Positions 35,224 to 44,147 of a stretch of 64,000 nucleotides of DNA are shown piece after piece. The notes under the pieces are model-generated. The model searched no databases, was not told where the DNA came from, and worked only from the letters and a program-made list of their open reading frames with translations. The stretch is from Rubellimicrobium arenae (GTDB lineage: Bacteria > Pseudomonadota > Alphaproteobacteria > Rhodobacterales > Rhodobacteraceae): assembly GCF_017916275.1 (NCBI RefSeq), contig NZ_JAFMST010000001.1, positions 248,001-312,000 of the forward strand. The letters run 5' to 3'. Numbering within the stretch: the first letter of the stretch is position 1; every line of letters begins with the position of its first letter. The position numbers and the translations under genes are program-made.

Positions 35224-37211
35224 TGCGCCTCCGCGAGAAGGAGACGCTCTACGATGCGGGCGGCGTCCGGGGCGCCGTTGGCCGGGGCCAGCTTCAGGCA
35301 GTTCGCTCTCAGGTAGGCGCGGGCGCGCTGGTTGAGGATCAGCTTCACGATCTCCTCGAGGTCGGGCAGGTCCTGTTCTGACAGGTCGAAGGCTGCCGCA
35401 TGATCCTGTGCGAATCTGGCCCGGCCGGACTGGTCGTCCAGGGACGGATGCCGGTTGGGCACGAAGATCGTGGGAAGGCCGAAGCTGATGACATCCACAA
35501 ACGTGTTGTAGCCCGCCGCCGCGATGGAGAAATCGAACGCGTTGTAATACTGCGCGAGCGGGAAGCCGTTGACATAGGTTGCGTCCGGCCAGCGGCGCGC
35601 TGCCGCAGCCAGGGGGTCGCCCTCGGCGATGCAGATCCGGAGCCCGGGAAACCGGCCCAGGACGGCCATGATCCGGTCGATGAGGGTGGCGAGGTCGCGG
35701 TGGGTTCCCGAACCCATCTGGATCAGGACCGCGGTCGCGTCGGGATCCAGGGACAGGCCGGCGCGGGCCTCGTCCCGGGGCAGGAGATCCTCTGGATCGA
35801 GGAGGCGCACCGGATCGACGCGAAGGGCTTCGCTGCGCCGGGACGCCGTGATGCCGATGTCCCGCGCGCCCGCGATGTCGGCCGGCTCCAGAATGGCATC
35901 GCACCAGCGGGCGTTGGGCAGGAAGCGGCTGGTCGAGCGCCCCCACATGCCCCGTCGCACCCAGGCCAGCCGGCAGCCGTGCCGGGGACCCACCGCCTGC
36001 ACCAGCCCCGGCGTCAGGTGGTTGCCGTCGAAGATGACGGCCCCGGCGTCATAGGTTTCGATCAGGCGTTCGAGATCGTCCCGGAGCCAGCTGTCCCACT
36101 CGGGCGGCGAGGCTCCGGGCCCCGGCGCGGTCGGCAGGAACTCGGCCTGGAATCCCAGGGCCTCGATGGGCTGGAGCGCAGGGACCTGGGACGCGAACAC
36201 GACCGGGACGGTGCTCCGCAGGCGACGCGCGATGGCGAGCGACCGCATGAGGTGCCCGAGGCCCCCCTTGGCCGGAAGGAACAGGACGCTCCTGCGGCGC
36301 GGCCGCCGCGCGGCGGTCCTTGGACGCGGGGCGGTTGCGCTGGGCGACATGGCGGCCCTCGCGGGGGCGGTCCGGTCCCGGGTGGCCCAACGGGAGATCT
36401 GCTCGGCCATCCGCTCGGGCTCGCAGTAGTGGGGGCCGGGGCCGTGGAGGGGTTCCGTCCTGGGGGGAAGGAGAACCTCGACGCCCATGGCGAGGGCCCA
36501 TCGGATCATCGTGGGAAGGCAGGCCGGGGCAGCGTCGGGCGGGACGCCCACCAGGGCATCGAGCCGCCGCAGCAGGCGCTCGATGGCGAGGTCGGCAAAT
36601 CCCTGGTCGAGCAGATCGCCTCCGGCGGTCGCGACGCGCCGGTAGGGGACGGAGGACAGGTCCAGGATGTCCATCCGCGTCCCGGGCGCCAGGCCCGCGA
36701 GGCGCCCGAGGATCATGGGATCGGGCGGTGTCAGCCAGCCCAGGCCGAAGGTCGCCGGGCGCGGCAGCGATTCGAGAAAGGGCTGGCGGGGCGGAACCAG
36801 TGCCGCAGCCTGGAGGGCATCACGGACCACCGTGACGCGCCCATGCGGTGCCAAGGCGGCGATCTCCAGGTCGGTGACGGGGTCGGCGCCGTCGGGCAGC
36901 CGGACCTCGATCCCGGGGGCCGTCAGGCCCAGGAGCGCGGCGCGGACTCTCTCGCCCCCCGGCCAGCCGTGGATGATGACCCGTTCGGCCTGTGCGGCCT
37001 GTCCCGGGATGAGGCGCGCGGCCCGGCCCTGGCTCACATGCTCGCGCAGGCGGGTGGCCGCCCCCGGGATGAGATCGGACCCGGGCAGGGGGACCAGGCC
37101 GATCCGCTGGCCAAGGCGGGCGCAGTCCAGCAGGTCCAGATCGAGCCGCAGCCCGCGATCCGGAAGTTCGGAGAGATCGAAGATGAACACCCGGTCGTAA
37201 CGGTCGGCCAC
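35220..37211 (-). CDS. Glycosyltransferase, GT-B (MurG/UGT-like) C-terminal half
   Basis: A 663-residue protein. The C-terminal half (from about 310) is a GT-B fold: VLFLPAKGGLGHLMRSLAIARRL at the N-lobe and, in the nucleotide-sugar site, YNAFDFSIAAAGYNTFVDVISFGLPTIFVP. The N-terminal ~290 residues are a separate region of unknown fold; an Ala/Pro/Arg-rich linker joins the two. It starts at a GTG (37211). It is coupled with the downstream two-domain glycosyltransferase and likely acts in the same pathway. Confidence 0.75.
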   Translation of the reverse strand: MADRYDRVFIFDLSELPDRGLRLDLDLLDCARLGQRIGLVPLPGSDLIPGAATRLREHVSQGRAARLIPGQAAQAERVIIHGWPGGERVRAALLGLTAPGIEVRLPDGADPVTDLEIAALAPHGRVTVVRDALQAAALVPPRQPFLESLPRPATFGLGWLTPPDPMILGRLAGLAPGTRMDILDLSSVPYRRVATAGGDLLDQGFADLAIERLLRRLDALVGVPPDAAPACLPTMIRWALAMGVEVLLPPRTEPLHGPGPHYCEPERMAEQISRWATRDRTAPARAAMSPSATAPRPRTAARRPRRRSVLFLPAKGGLGHLMRSLAIARRLRSTVPVVFASQVPALQPIEALGFQAEFLPTAPGPGASPPEWDSWLRDDLERLIETYDAGAVIFDGNHLTPGLVQAVGPRHGCRLAWVRRGMWGRSTSRFLPNARWCDAILEPADIAGARDIGITASRRSEALRVDPVRLLDPEDLLPRDEARAGLSLDPDATAVLIQMGSGTHRDLATLIDRIMAVLGRFPGLRICIAEGDPLAAAARRWPDATYVNGFPLAQYYNAFDFSIAAAGYNTFVDVISFGLPTIFVPNRHPSLDDQSGRARFAQDHAAAFDLSEQDLPDLEEIVKLILNQRARAYLRANCLKLAPANGAPDAARIVERLLLAEAQ

Positions 37212-37366
37212 GGTTCCCGCCCTGATGACCTTCAGCCGATCAGTACGCCGGAGCGCAATGGTCCGCCACCACCCGAAGGCCGCAACGGCATGGCGGAGGC
37301 GTGCGGCGGACGACCTTTGCCGCGCGGAGAGCCTTGGATCCAGGGGCCAAGGGACCGAACGGCGAT

Positions 37367-37567
37367 TCAGTAGGCGTCGTGAAGATCGTTCTCGGCGAGC
37401 TGCAGCGGTTCCACGTCCTCGACCGGGCTGCCCCAGCCAAGAAGGTCGGCGGGATCGAAGGCCCCTGCGGTCGCGGTGCCGCCGTCCTGGGAGGTGGCGA
37501 TCTTGGCAATGGTGAGGGTCAGGCCCGCCGCCAATGCGATGGCCGCCATCAACTCCGTTCGGGACAT
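37367..37567 (-). CDS. Small secreted or membrane peptide
   Basis: A 66-residue protein with a hydrophobic N-terminus (SRTELMAAIALAAGLTLTIAK, signal peptide or single helix) and an acidic C-terminal part ending in LAENDLHDAY. The ATG at 37567 follows GGAAGA at good spacing. I do not recognise a family. It is on the same strand as the glycosyltransferases, 155 bases upstream of them. Confidence 0.55.
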   Translation of the reverse strand: MSRTELMAAIALAAGLTLTIAKIATSQDGGTATAGAFDPADLLGWGSPVEDVEPLQLAENDLHDAY

Positions 37568-37850
37568 GCAGTCTTCCTTCAACCCCGCGTCAGCTGGAGC
37601 CCAAGCGGGCTTCCAAAAACGCAACAGAAACAATCTAGGGGTTAATGGCTGCATTGTCTTATCACGATGTGCAAACCTTGGGTGATCGGCCAAATCCCGC
37701 TTTCGCTGCATCGCCGCGCGCCTGGGCGCGGGCCTGGGGCCGCCCGCGCCCTTGGGCGGTTGCCCTTGCCGGCGGGCCGTCCTAACGAAGGCGTTCTGCT
37801 GGCCTTGGGCGTGGTTCCGGGGTGACATGGATCGAGGGGGAGACCCGCGC

Positions 37851-38936
37851 ATGACCATCCGGACTCCCTTCGGGGGCACGTTGCGCTCGGCCGAGGATCT
37901 GGCACGGGCCGGGCTCGTGACAGAGGAGGCGCGGCCGGGGCTCGATGCGGTGGCGGCGCGCTATGCGGTCGCAATCACGCCCGCCATGGCCGACCTCATC
38001 GAACCCGATCTGCCCGACGACCCCATCGCGCGGCAATTCGTGCCAGATGCCGCGGAGCTGGATACCGCGCCCGAGGAGATGGCCGATCCGATCGGGGACA
38101 TAGCGCACAGCCCGGTCGCGGGGATAGTGCACCGCTACCCGGACCGCGTGCTGCTTAAGCCGCTGCATGTCTGCCCGGTGTATTGCCGCTTCTGCTTCCG
38201 GCGCGAGATGGTGGGGCCGGAGGGGATGGGAAACCTTGGTCCCGAGGAGATGGACGCCGCCCTGGCCTACATCGCCGGGCAGCCGAACATCTGGGAGGTG
38301 GTCGTGACCGGGGGCGACCCGCTGATCCTGTCGTCCCGGCGGATCGGCGAGCTTCTGGCGCGGCTGGCCGCGATCCCGCAGGTCAAGGTGGTCCGGTTCC
38401 ACAGCCGCGTTCCGGTCGTGGACCCTGGCCGCGTCACAGGGGAGCTGACGGCGGCGCTGAGGGCTGGCGGGCGCCTGGCCGTTTATGTCGTCCTGCATGC
38501 CAACCATGCGCGCGAGCTGACCGTCGAGGCCCGCGCGGCCTGCGCGCGACTCGTGGACGCCGGAGTGCCGATGCTGAGCCAGTCGGTGCTTCTGCGGGGC
38601 GTCAACGACAGCGCCGAGGCTCTGGAGGACCTGCTCAGGGTCCTCGTGGAGACGCGGATCAAGCCCTATTACCTGCATCATCCCGACCTGGCCCCCGGGA
38701 CTGGCCACTTCCGGGTGAGCATCGCCCAGGGCCAGGCGCTGATGCGGGCGCTGCGCGGGCGCGTGTCCGGGCTGTGCCAGCCGACCTATGTGCTCGACCT
38801 GCCGGGGGGGCATGGGAAGTCGCCGCTGGGTCCGAGCTATGCGACGCCTCTCGAGGGGGAGCCCGGGCGTCACCTCGTCGAGGACTACGACGGCCAAGTC
38901 CATCGTTATCCACCGGAAGCTGCGCCCGAAGGCTGA
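37851..38936 (+). CDS. KamA-family radical SAM protein (lysine 2,3-aminomutase-like)
   Basis: A 361-residue radical SAM/PLP enzyme of the KamA/EpmB family. The iron-sulfur motif is CPVYCRFC (about 107) and is followed by VTGGDPLILSSRR and FHSRVPVVDP, with the late segment PYYLHHPDLAPGTGHFRVS. EpmB-type members make beta-lysine for elongation factor P; neither efp nor epmA is nearby, and other members have other roles. The PLP lysine site lies near GGHGKSPL. The ATG at 37851 follows a GGGGGA site. Confidence 0.85.
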   Translation: MTIRTPFGGTLRSAEDLARAGLVTEEARPGLDAVAARYAVAITPAMADLIEPDLPDDPIARQFVPDAAELDTAPEEMADPIGDIAHSPVAGIVHRYPDRVLLKPLHVCPVYCRFCFRREMVGPEGMGNLGPEEMDAALAYIAGQPNIWEVVVTGGDPLILSSRRIGELLARLAAIPQVKVVRFHSRVPVVDPGRVTGELTAALRAGGRLAVYVVLHANHARELTVEARAACARLVDAGVPMLSQSVLLRGVNDSAEALEDLLRVLVETRIKPYYLHHPDLAPGTGHFRVSIAQGQALMRALRGRVSGLCQPTYVLDLPGGHGKSPLGPSYATPLEGEPGRHLVEDYDGQVHRYPPEAAPEG

Positions 38937-39154
38937 TCTCCGGGGAACCCGGGGCCGCGCAGAACCTTTCGGAACGGACCGGGGCCTCATGCCTCGGTCG
39001 GGGCGGGAACGGCAGAGCGGACGTCGGGATGAGGGCAGGATCGGCAGATCAGGGGCCGCGTCGCGCAAAGGGTCCTCGGGCAGATTCCCCGGGAGCCGAG
39101 GGGCTCGGGTCCCTGAGCGGGACATCGGCGGCTGGCGAACGCAGGACAGGGACG

Positions 39155-40003
39155 ATGGGGAGCATCATGGGATTTTTCCAGCTGATCCGGGCGGCCGCCA
39201 TCGGCTGGTGGAACGACCGGGCCATGAGCCTTGGGGCGTCGATCGCCTTTTTCACGCTGTTCTCGCTCGCGCCCATGCTGCTCCTTGCCATCAGCGTGGT
39301 GGGCCTGGCCTATGGACGCGAGGCGGCCCAGGGCGCGGTGGTCGGTGAACTGGGCGGGCTGCTCGGGAAGGATGCGGCGGCGGCGCTCGAGGCGCTGATC
39401 GCGAGCGCCCGCGACGTCGGATCGGGCGTGATCGGGACAGCGGTGGGGGTCGTCACGTTCCTTGTCGTCGCGACCGGCGCGGTGTCGGAGATCCAGGACA
39501 ACCTCAACATCATCTGGAAGGTCCAGGGATCGAGCTTCAGCCTGTGGTCGGTGCTGCGGACCCGGGTGCTGAGCCTCGCGCTCGTGCTGGGCATCGGGTT
39601 CCTGCTGCTGGTCTCGCTGCTCGTGGATGCGGCGATCTCGGTCATCGCGACCTACATCGAGGCCGGGTTCTCCGAGGGCCTCGCGGTGCTTCAGCTTCTC
39701 AACAGCGTGGCGTCCTTTCTGGTCGCCACCCTTCTGTTCGCCATGATTTTCAAGATACTGCCGGCGGTGGCGCTGGCCTGGCGCGACGTGGCGGCCGGGG
39801 CGGCCGTCACCGGGCTGCTCTTCACGGTCGGCAAGGTGCTGATCGGCCTCTACATCGGCCAGAGCGGCATTGCCTCGGGCTACGGGGCGGCGGCCTCGGT
39901 GATCACCATCATGCTCTGGATCTACTACTCCTCGCTGATCCTGCTCTTTGGAGCCGAATTCACCAAGGCGTTTGCCGAGACCCGGGGCAGCCACGCCCGC
40001 TGA
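39155..40003 (+). CDS. YihY/BrkB-family membrane protein
   Basis: A 282-residue protein of the YihY/virulence-factor-BrkB family (formerly called RNase BN). It has six hydrophobic helices; family motifs are the N-terminal AMSLGASIAFFTLFSLAPMLLL, the INLNIIWKV-like QDNLNIIWKV, and SVITIMLWIYYSSLILLFGAEFTKAFA near the end. Proposed roles include transport of lipids or other compounds, but the function is not settled. Two ATGs (39155, 39167) are possible. Confidence 0.85.
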   Translation: MGSIMGFFQLIRAAAIGWWNDRAMSLGASIAFFTLFSLAPMLLLAISVVGLAYGREAAQGAVVGELGGLLGKDAAAALEALIASARDVGSGVIGTAVGVVTFLVVATGAVSEIQDNLNIIWKVQGSSFSLWSVLRTRVLSLALVLGIGFLLLVSLLVDAAISVIATYIEAGFSEGLAVLQLLNSVASFLVATLLFAMIFKILPAVALAWRDVAAGAAVTGLLFTVGKVLIGLYIGQSGIASGYGAAASVITIMLWIYYSSLILLFGAEFTKAFAETRGSHAR

Positions 40004-40092
40004 GCCGACCCGTCCGGTCGACCCATGGGCGCTGGGACAGGAAATCAGCGGCCGGGACGGGAACGCCGGGCGCGCGATCGCGTTCGCGGCAC

Positions 40093-40872
40093 ATGGACGA
40101 TGGTCGCCGATGGTCGCCACAACTGCGTTCGGGTGCCGCGCTCGGCTTTGCGCTGGGCGGGTTCTTCGACGGCATCCTCCTGCACCAGATCCTGCAATGG
40201 CACCACCTCCTGAGCCTGGTGCCGGGCGTGGGCGACTTGCGGCGGCAGGTGCTCTGGGATGGCGCCTTCCATGCGCTGATGTACCTGATCGCCGCGTTGG
40301 CCCTATGGCGGCTTTGGTCGGGATCGAGGAGGGCGGGCCTGCCGGGGCCGGCGGCGCTGGCCGGATCCCTGCTGATGGGGTTCGGGGCTTGGCACGCGGT
40401 CGATGCGGTGCTGTCGCACTGGATCCTCGGCATCCATCGCATCCGGGTGGACACGGCGGCCCCGCTGGCCTGGGACCTGGGCTGGCTCGCCGTCTTCGGT
40501 CTCGTGCCGCTGGGGCTGGGCTGGATGCTGCTGGGCCGGGACGGCAGCGGGCCGCGGCGCAGGGCCGGGCCGGCGGTGCTGGGACTTGCGCTGCTGACGG
40601 CAGGGCTGGGGGCCTGGGCTCTCCGGCCGAGCGGGACGCCCTACACGGTGGCCGTGTTCGGCGCCGGTCAGAGCGCAGCGCAGATCGAGGCGGGCCTGAC
40701 GGAACTGGGTGCGCAGGTCGTCTGGGCCGGGCCATCGCTGGATGTCGTGGTCATCGACATGCCGCCGGAGCGACGCTGGTCGCTCTACCGGCAGGGCGCC
40801 TGGTTCGTCAGCGGCACGGGCGTCCCGGCCGGGTGCCTGGGCTGGAGCCGCCCCGGCGGGACCGACGCGTGA
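40093..40872 (+). CDS. DUF2243 membrane protein with an added C-terminal domain
   Basis: A 259-residue protein. The first ~150 residues match DUF2243, with four membrane helices and the histidine-bearing motif GGFFDGILLHQILQWHHLLS and later DAVLSHWILGIHRIR, which in this family suggests metal or haem binding. The last ~90 residues form a soluble domain (YTVAVFGAGQSAAQIEAGL ... VVVIDMPPERRWSLYRQGAWFVS) that is not part of DUF2243 in most relatives. Function unknown. The ATG at 40093 is the likeliest start; an open region upstream has no support. Confidence 0.75.
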   Translation: MDDGRRWSPQLRSGAALGFALGGFFDGILLHQILQWHHLLSLVPGVGDLRRQVLWDGAFHALMYLIAALALWRLWSGSRRAGLPGPAALAGSLLMGFGAWHAVDAVLSHWILGIHRIRVDTAAPLAWDLGWLAVFGLVPLGLGWMLLGRDGSGPRRRAGPAVLGLALLTAGLGAWALRPSGTPYTVAVFGAGQSAAQIEAGLTELGAQVVWAGPSLDVVVIDMPPERRWSLYRQGAWFVSGTGVPAGCLGWSRPGGTDA

Positions 40873-40971
40873 CCGGGTCCCGGGCGGAGGCGGCCTGCCA
40901 TTCCCGCTGATGCCGGCACGCGGGCCGCCCCGGCCTTCGGACGATCGCCCGAAGGCACCCGACCGATCCCG

Positions 40972-41544
40972 TCAGCGGCTGCGGCGGCCGATGGCGAGGG
41001 CGTAGGTCCAGGTCGGCACGACCACCCCCCGCGCGACCGAGAAGGACTCGGCGTCGCCCAGATACTCGAAGCCGTTGTTGGTCAGCACGCGGGCCGAGCC
41101 CTGGTTGTCCTGGAACACCTCGGCCACGATGGTCTCGTCCCCGTGCGGGTTCGCGGCGATCAGGGCGCCGACCGCCTCGCTCGCCAGGCCGGTGTTCCAG
41201 GCACCCGGGGCGATCCAGAAGCCGATCTCGCTTTGGCGGCGGTCCATCCGGGCGAGATGGATGAGGCCCAGCACCTCGCCCAGGCCCTGCGCGCTGCCGT
41301 CCAGCGCCCAGACATCCTCGGTCCGGTCCGGGTTCGTCGAGCGCGCCACGAGAGCCTCGGCGGCGCCGGGCGGGTAGGGGTGCGGGATCGAGCGGGTGTT
41401 GCAGGCCACCCGCCGGTCGCCCGCATAATGGGCGATCAGGCCCGCGTCGGATTTCCGCAACGGGCGCAGCACGAACCGGTCGGCCGCGATCACTGGTTGC
41501 GACAGGCTGGAATCGGGCTGCGTCGTGATGACGGTTTCAAGCAT
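40972..41544 (-). CDS. GNAT-family N-acetyltransferase (RimJ/RimL-like)
   Basis: A 190-residue acetyltransferase. It begins the catalytic part with RFVLRPLRKSDAGLIAHYAGD and has the acetyl-CoA-binding LASEAVGALIAANPHG and VFQDNQGSARVLTNNGFEYLG, typical of RimJ/RimL-type enzymes that acetylate protein N-termini or small molecules. It lies downstream of rplU and rpmA on the same strand, the usual place of such a gene in this group, but obgE does not follow. Confidence 0.88.
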   Translation of the reverse strand: MLETVITTQPDSSLSQPVIAADRFVLRPLRKSDAGLIAHYAGDRRVACNTRSIPHPYPPGAAEALVARSTNPDRTEDVWALDGSAQGLGEVLGLIHLARMDRRQSEIGFWIAPGAWNTGLASEAVGALIAANPHGDETIVAEVFQDNQGSARVLTNNGFEYLGDAESFSVARGVVVPTWTYALAIGRRSR

Positions 41545-41695
41545 TCTGGTGTCCTCCCCCGACACCCCATGTCCCCGGCACAGATCGGGGATCCTGCCGG
41601 GCATCTACACCCCGGCTTGCGGCGAAAACGTGACATATGTGGGGGCGGCGCATTCGATTGCAGCCCCGTCCGGGGTTCCGGGCCTGGGGGTCCGG

Positions 41696-41731
41696 AAAAA
41701 GGAAAGGGGACCGGCCCTCCCGCCGGTCCCC
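41696..41731 (-). terminator. Intrinsic terminator of rplU-rpmA
   Basis: A perfect 10-bp stem (GGGGACCGGC / GCCGGTCCCC, 41706-41731) with a 6-base loop is followed on the minus strand by TTTCCTTTTT. It starts 23 bases after the rpmA stop. Confidence 0.9.
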
Positions 41732-41753
41732 CGTCCTGTGTCGTGCGGGCGCC

Positions 41754-42023
41754 TTACTCGGCGGCTTGGGCGGCGGGTGCCACGGACACGAAGGTCCGGC
41801 CCTTGAGACCCTTGCGGAAGGACACCTGGCCTTCGGAGGTCGCGAAGATGGTGTGGTCGGTCCCCATGCCCACGCCGGTGCCGGGCCAGATCTTGGTCCC
41901 GCGCTGGCGCACGATGATGTTGCCGGGGATCACGACTTCGCCGCCGTACTTCTTGACGCCGAGACGGCGGCCGGCGCTGTCGCGCCCGTTGCGGGAAGAC
42001 CCGCCAGCTTTCTTGTGTGCCAT
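41754..42023 (-). CDS. rpmA: 50S ribosomal protein L27
   Basis: An 89-residue ribosomal protein at the peptidyl-transferase centre. It starts [20 protein letters not shown], the canonical L27 N-terminus, then [21 protein letters not shown] and [12 protein letters not shown]. Follows rplU by 12 bases. Confidence 0.98.
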   Translation of the reverse strand: MAHKKAGGSSRNGRDSAGRRLGVKKYGGEVVIPGNIIVRQRGTKIWPGTGVGMGTDHTIFATSEGQVSFRKGLKGRTFVSVAPAAQAAE

Positions 42024-42035
42024 AGGTAGCTCTCC

Positions 42036-42542
42036 TTAGGCTTGATCGGCCGAGTCGTTCGACCCGGCGGAGGTGGCGGCCAGCGCGGCGGCGGCTACGG
42101 CCGCGACGCCCACGGCAGCGGCGCCGACAAGGGCCGCGGTGCGGCCACGACGGGCCTTGGGCGCCGGCGTGGGGGCGGGCTCGTCCGCCGGGCGGGTCGA
42201 GGCGCCGATGGCGGCCTTGACGCCGGTCGAGTCAGCACCCGACGCGAGGATCTCGGTCACGCGGACGAGCGTGAGCTGCTGCCGGTGGCCCTTGGTCCGC
42301 TTGGACGAGTGCTTGCGGCGGCGGCGGACGAAGTGGATCGTCTTTTCGCCCTTGATCTGGTCGATGACGGTGGCCTGAACGGCGGCACCGGACACGAGGG
42401 GCGCGCCGATCTGGTCGCCGACGACCAGCACGTCGTTGAACTGGATCGTTTCGCCTGCTTCGGCGGCCAGCTTTTCGACCCGCAGGACATCGCCCTGCTG
42501 GACCCGGTACTGCTTGCCGCCGGTCTTGAGAACCGCGAACAT
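42036..42542 (-). CDS. rplU: 50S ribosomal protein L21 with a long Ala-rich C-terminal extension
   Basis: The first ~103 residues are a normal L21 (MFAVLKTGGKQYRVQQGDVL, VKAAVIDQIKGEK-like, FVRRRRKHSSKRTKGHRQQLT, which binds 23S rRNA). Beyond it are 65 extra residues: a Pro/Ala linker, then RRGRTAALVGAAAVGVAAVA-AAALAATSAG, a stretch long and hydrophobic enough to be a membrane helix, and a short polar end. The extension is in frame with no sign of a missed stop. rpmA follows directly. Confidence 0.93.
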   Translation of the reverse strand: MFAVLKTGGKQYRVQQGDVLRVEKLAAEAGETIQFNDVLVVGDQIGAPLVSGAAVQATVIDQIKGEKTIHFVRRRRKHSSKRTKGHRQQLTLVRVTEILASGADSTGVKAAIGASTRPADEPAPTPAPKARRGRTAALVGAAAVGVAAVAAAALAATSAGSNDSADQA

Positions 42543-42757
42543 CGGTTACTTCCTTTTCAAGTTCCGCGCCCTTCGGCCCCCCTGCTGGGGCGTTGTCGGA
42601 CCTTGCGGGCCCGGCCTCGGACAGCGCGCCCCGATGGGGCGTCAGTTACGCATGAGCGCGGCCAAGGCAGCGCGACCCCACAAACGAATCCGCTTGCCGG
42701 GATGGCGGCTTATCTGCGCATGTGCGCGCTGAGTCAACCCGAAAGCAGGTGCGTTCC

Positions 42758-43072
42758 ATGATCCGGTCCCTGTCGATCTGCCTTGTCCTTCTGCTCGGGG
42801 CCTGCACGCAGGGGGCCAATCCGGTCTCCCTCCTGAACCCGGCCGAGGCGCAACGGCGCGGCGCGGTCGAGGTGGCGGTGAAGTCCACCTTCCCGGGCAT
42901 CCTGGACGAGATCGAGGCCGGCGGCGGCCCCGCGATCAGCGGGGCCATGGACGCCGCCGGCGTGCCGGCGCAGGACCGGCCCGCGCGACTCCTGCAGCTT
43001 CGCGGCGATCTCGGACTTTACGAATCGAATCCGGCCGCCTTGGCCGCCGCGCTGGTGGTCTACGGGCGCTAG
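42758..43072 (+). CDS. Small lipoprotein
   Basis: A 104-residue protein with a type II signal: MIRSLSICLVLLLGACTQG, lipobox LLGAC, so the mature protein is lipid-anchored at Cys16. The rest is Ala/Gly-rich with no family recognised. It is divergent from rplU. Confidence 0.8.
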   Translation: MIRSLSICLVLLLGACTQGANPVSLLNPAEAQRRGAVEVAVKSTFPGILDEIEAGGGPAISGAMDAAGVPAQDRPARLLQLRGDLGLYESNPAALAAALVVYGR

Positions 43073-43116
43073 CAAGGGCGGACGCGCGGCGCCGGCCCGG
43101 GCGCAGGGGAAGGGTC

Positions 43117-43971
43117 CTAGAGTTCCTCGGTCGCCATGAACCGCGCCGCCGCCAGGCCAAGGCTCCGCGACACCTCGACGAACTGCTCGTCGAAAGCCTG
43201 GAAGACGGCGTGGTTGAGCGCCTGGCCCGGCCCGCTCTGGGAGAACTCGATCAAAGCCTCGATGTCGGAGTCGGACGCAGGCTCGTAGGCCTTGAGGAGG
43301 AAGGCGTACACCCATTCCGTCGTGTCGGCGCGGATCTGGGATTCCTGCGACCAGACGTCGGACAGGAGATCCTCCTCGGCAAGGTTCGGGTTCATGGCCC
43401 CGCCGTTCATCAGCCCCTTCAGGTAGGCGTAGTTCGTGTTCATCGTGCCAGCCACGTTCGCCTCGATAAGGTCCGTGGATTCGGCATATCGCTGCAGGCG
43501 TTCCAACCGGGGCGACTCCTCTGCCATCGCCACGGCTGCGGCCTCCTTGGCCGCCTGCTCGACATCGTCGTCGATCATCTCCTCCCGCGCCGAGACCTCG
43601 AGAGCGGTCAGGGACCGGCCGGGCTCGGATTCGAGGAAGGCGCGCATGGCGGCCGTATCCTCGCCGGCGAGCGTCTGGACGAGGGAGTCGAGGAGTTCCG
43701 ACTTGAGGTGCTCGGCGTCGTAGATCGAGGCGACCGCGCCGTTCCAGGCGGCCGGTTCGGCGCCGGGTCCGAACATGGTCGCCGCGATGGCGCTGCCATG
43801 CTCCTGGCCCTCGCGGACGACGACATCGACCACCTCGGGGATGAGGAGCGCCTCGTAGATCGCGCGGACATCGTCCGGGGCCGACGGATCCGAAGCGGGC
43901 TGGGGCTCGGCCGATTGGGCCAGAACAGGTCCGGCCGCGAGCAGGAGGACGCTGACAGATCGAAGGAACAT
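43117..43971 (-). CDS. Secreted DUF2059-like protein
   Basis: A 284-residue protein with a signal peptide (residues 1-19, ending VLAQSAEPQ). The body is helical and acidic: ALLIPEVVDVVVREGQEHGS and, near the end, DIEALIEFSQSGPGQALNHAVFQAFDEQFVEVSRSLG. The last part resembles DUF2059 (YecA/YfaZ-type helical domain) in which FY-x-S-P-x-G-x-x-[LM] recurs; here it is FSQSGPGQAL. The ATG at 43971 begins the signal peptide. Confidence 0.65.
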   Translation of the reverse strand: MFLRSVSVLLLAAGPVLAQSAEPQPASDPSAPDDVRAIYEALLIPEVVDVVVREGQEHGSAIAATMFGPGAEPAAWNGAVASIYDAEHLKSELLDSLVQTLAGEDTAAMRAFLESEPGRSLTALEVSAREEMIDDDVEQAAKEAAAVAMAEESPRLERLQRYAESTDLIEANVAGTMNTNYAYLKGLMNGGAMNPNLAEEDLLSDVWSQESQIRADTTEWVYAFLLKAYEPASDSDIEALIEFSQSGPGQALNHAVFQAFDEQFVEVSRSLGLAAARFMATEEL

Positions 43972-44147
43972 CGCATGGCTCCGCAGGGGCTTGAGGCCGC
44001 TGCACGGCCCGTTCCCTGCGAAGATAGGCCCGGCGCGTTGAGCCGCCAAGCAACCCCGTCGATGCCTGACGCGAACGTCATGACGTCGAGAACGCCCGAA
44101 GGGGGTTGCACCTGCCTGCGGCTCAGACTAGACGGGGCCTCGGCCGC

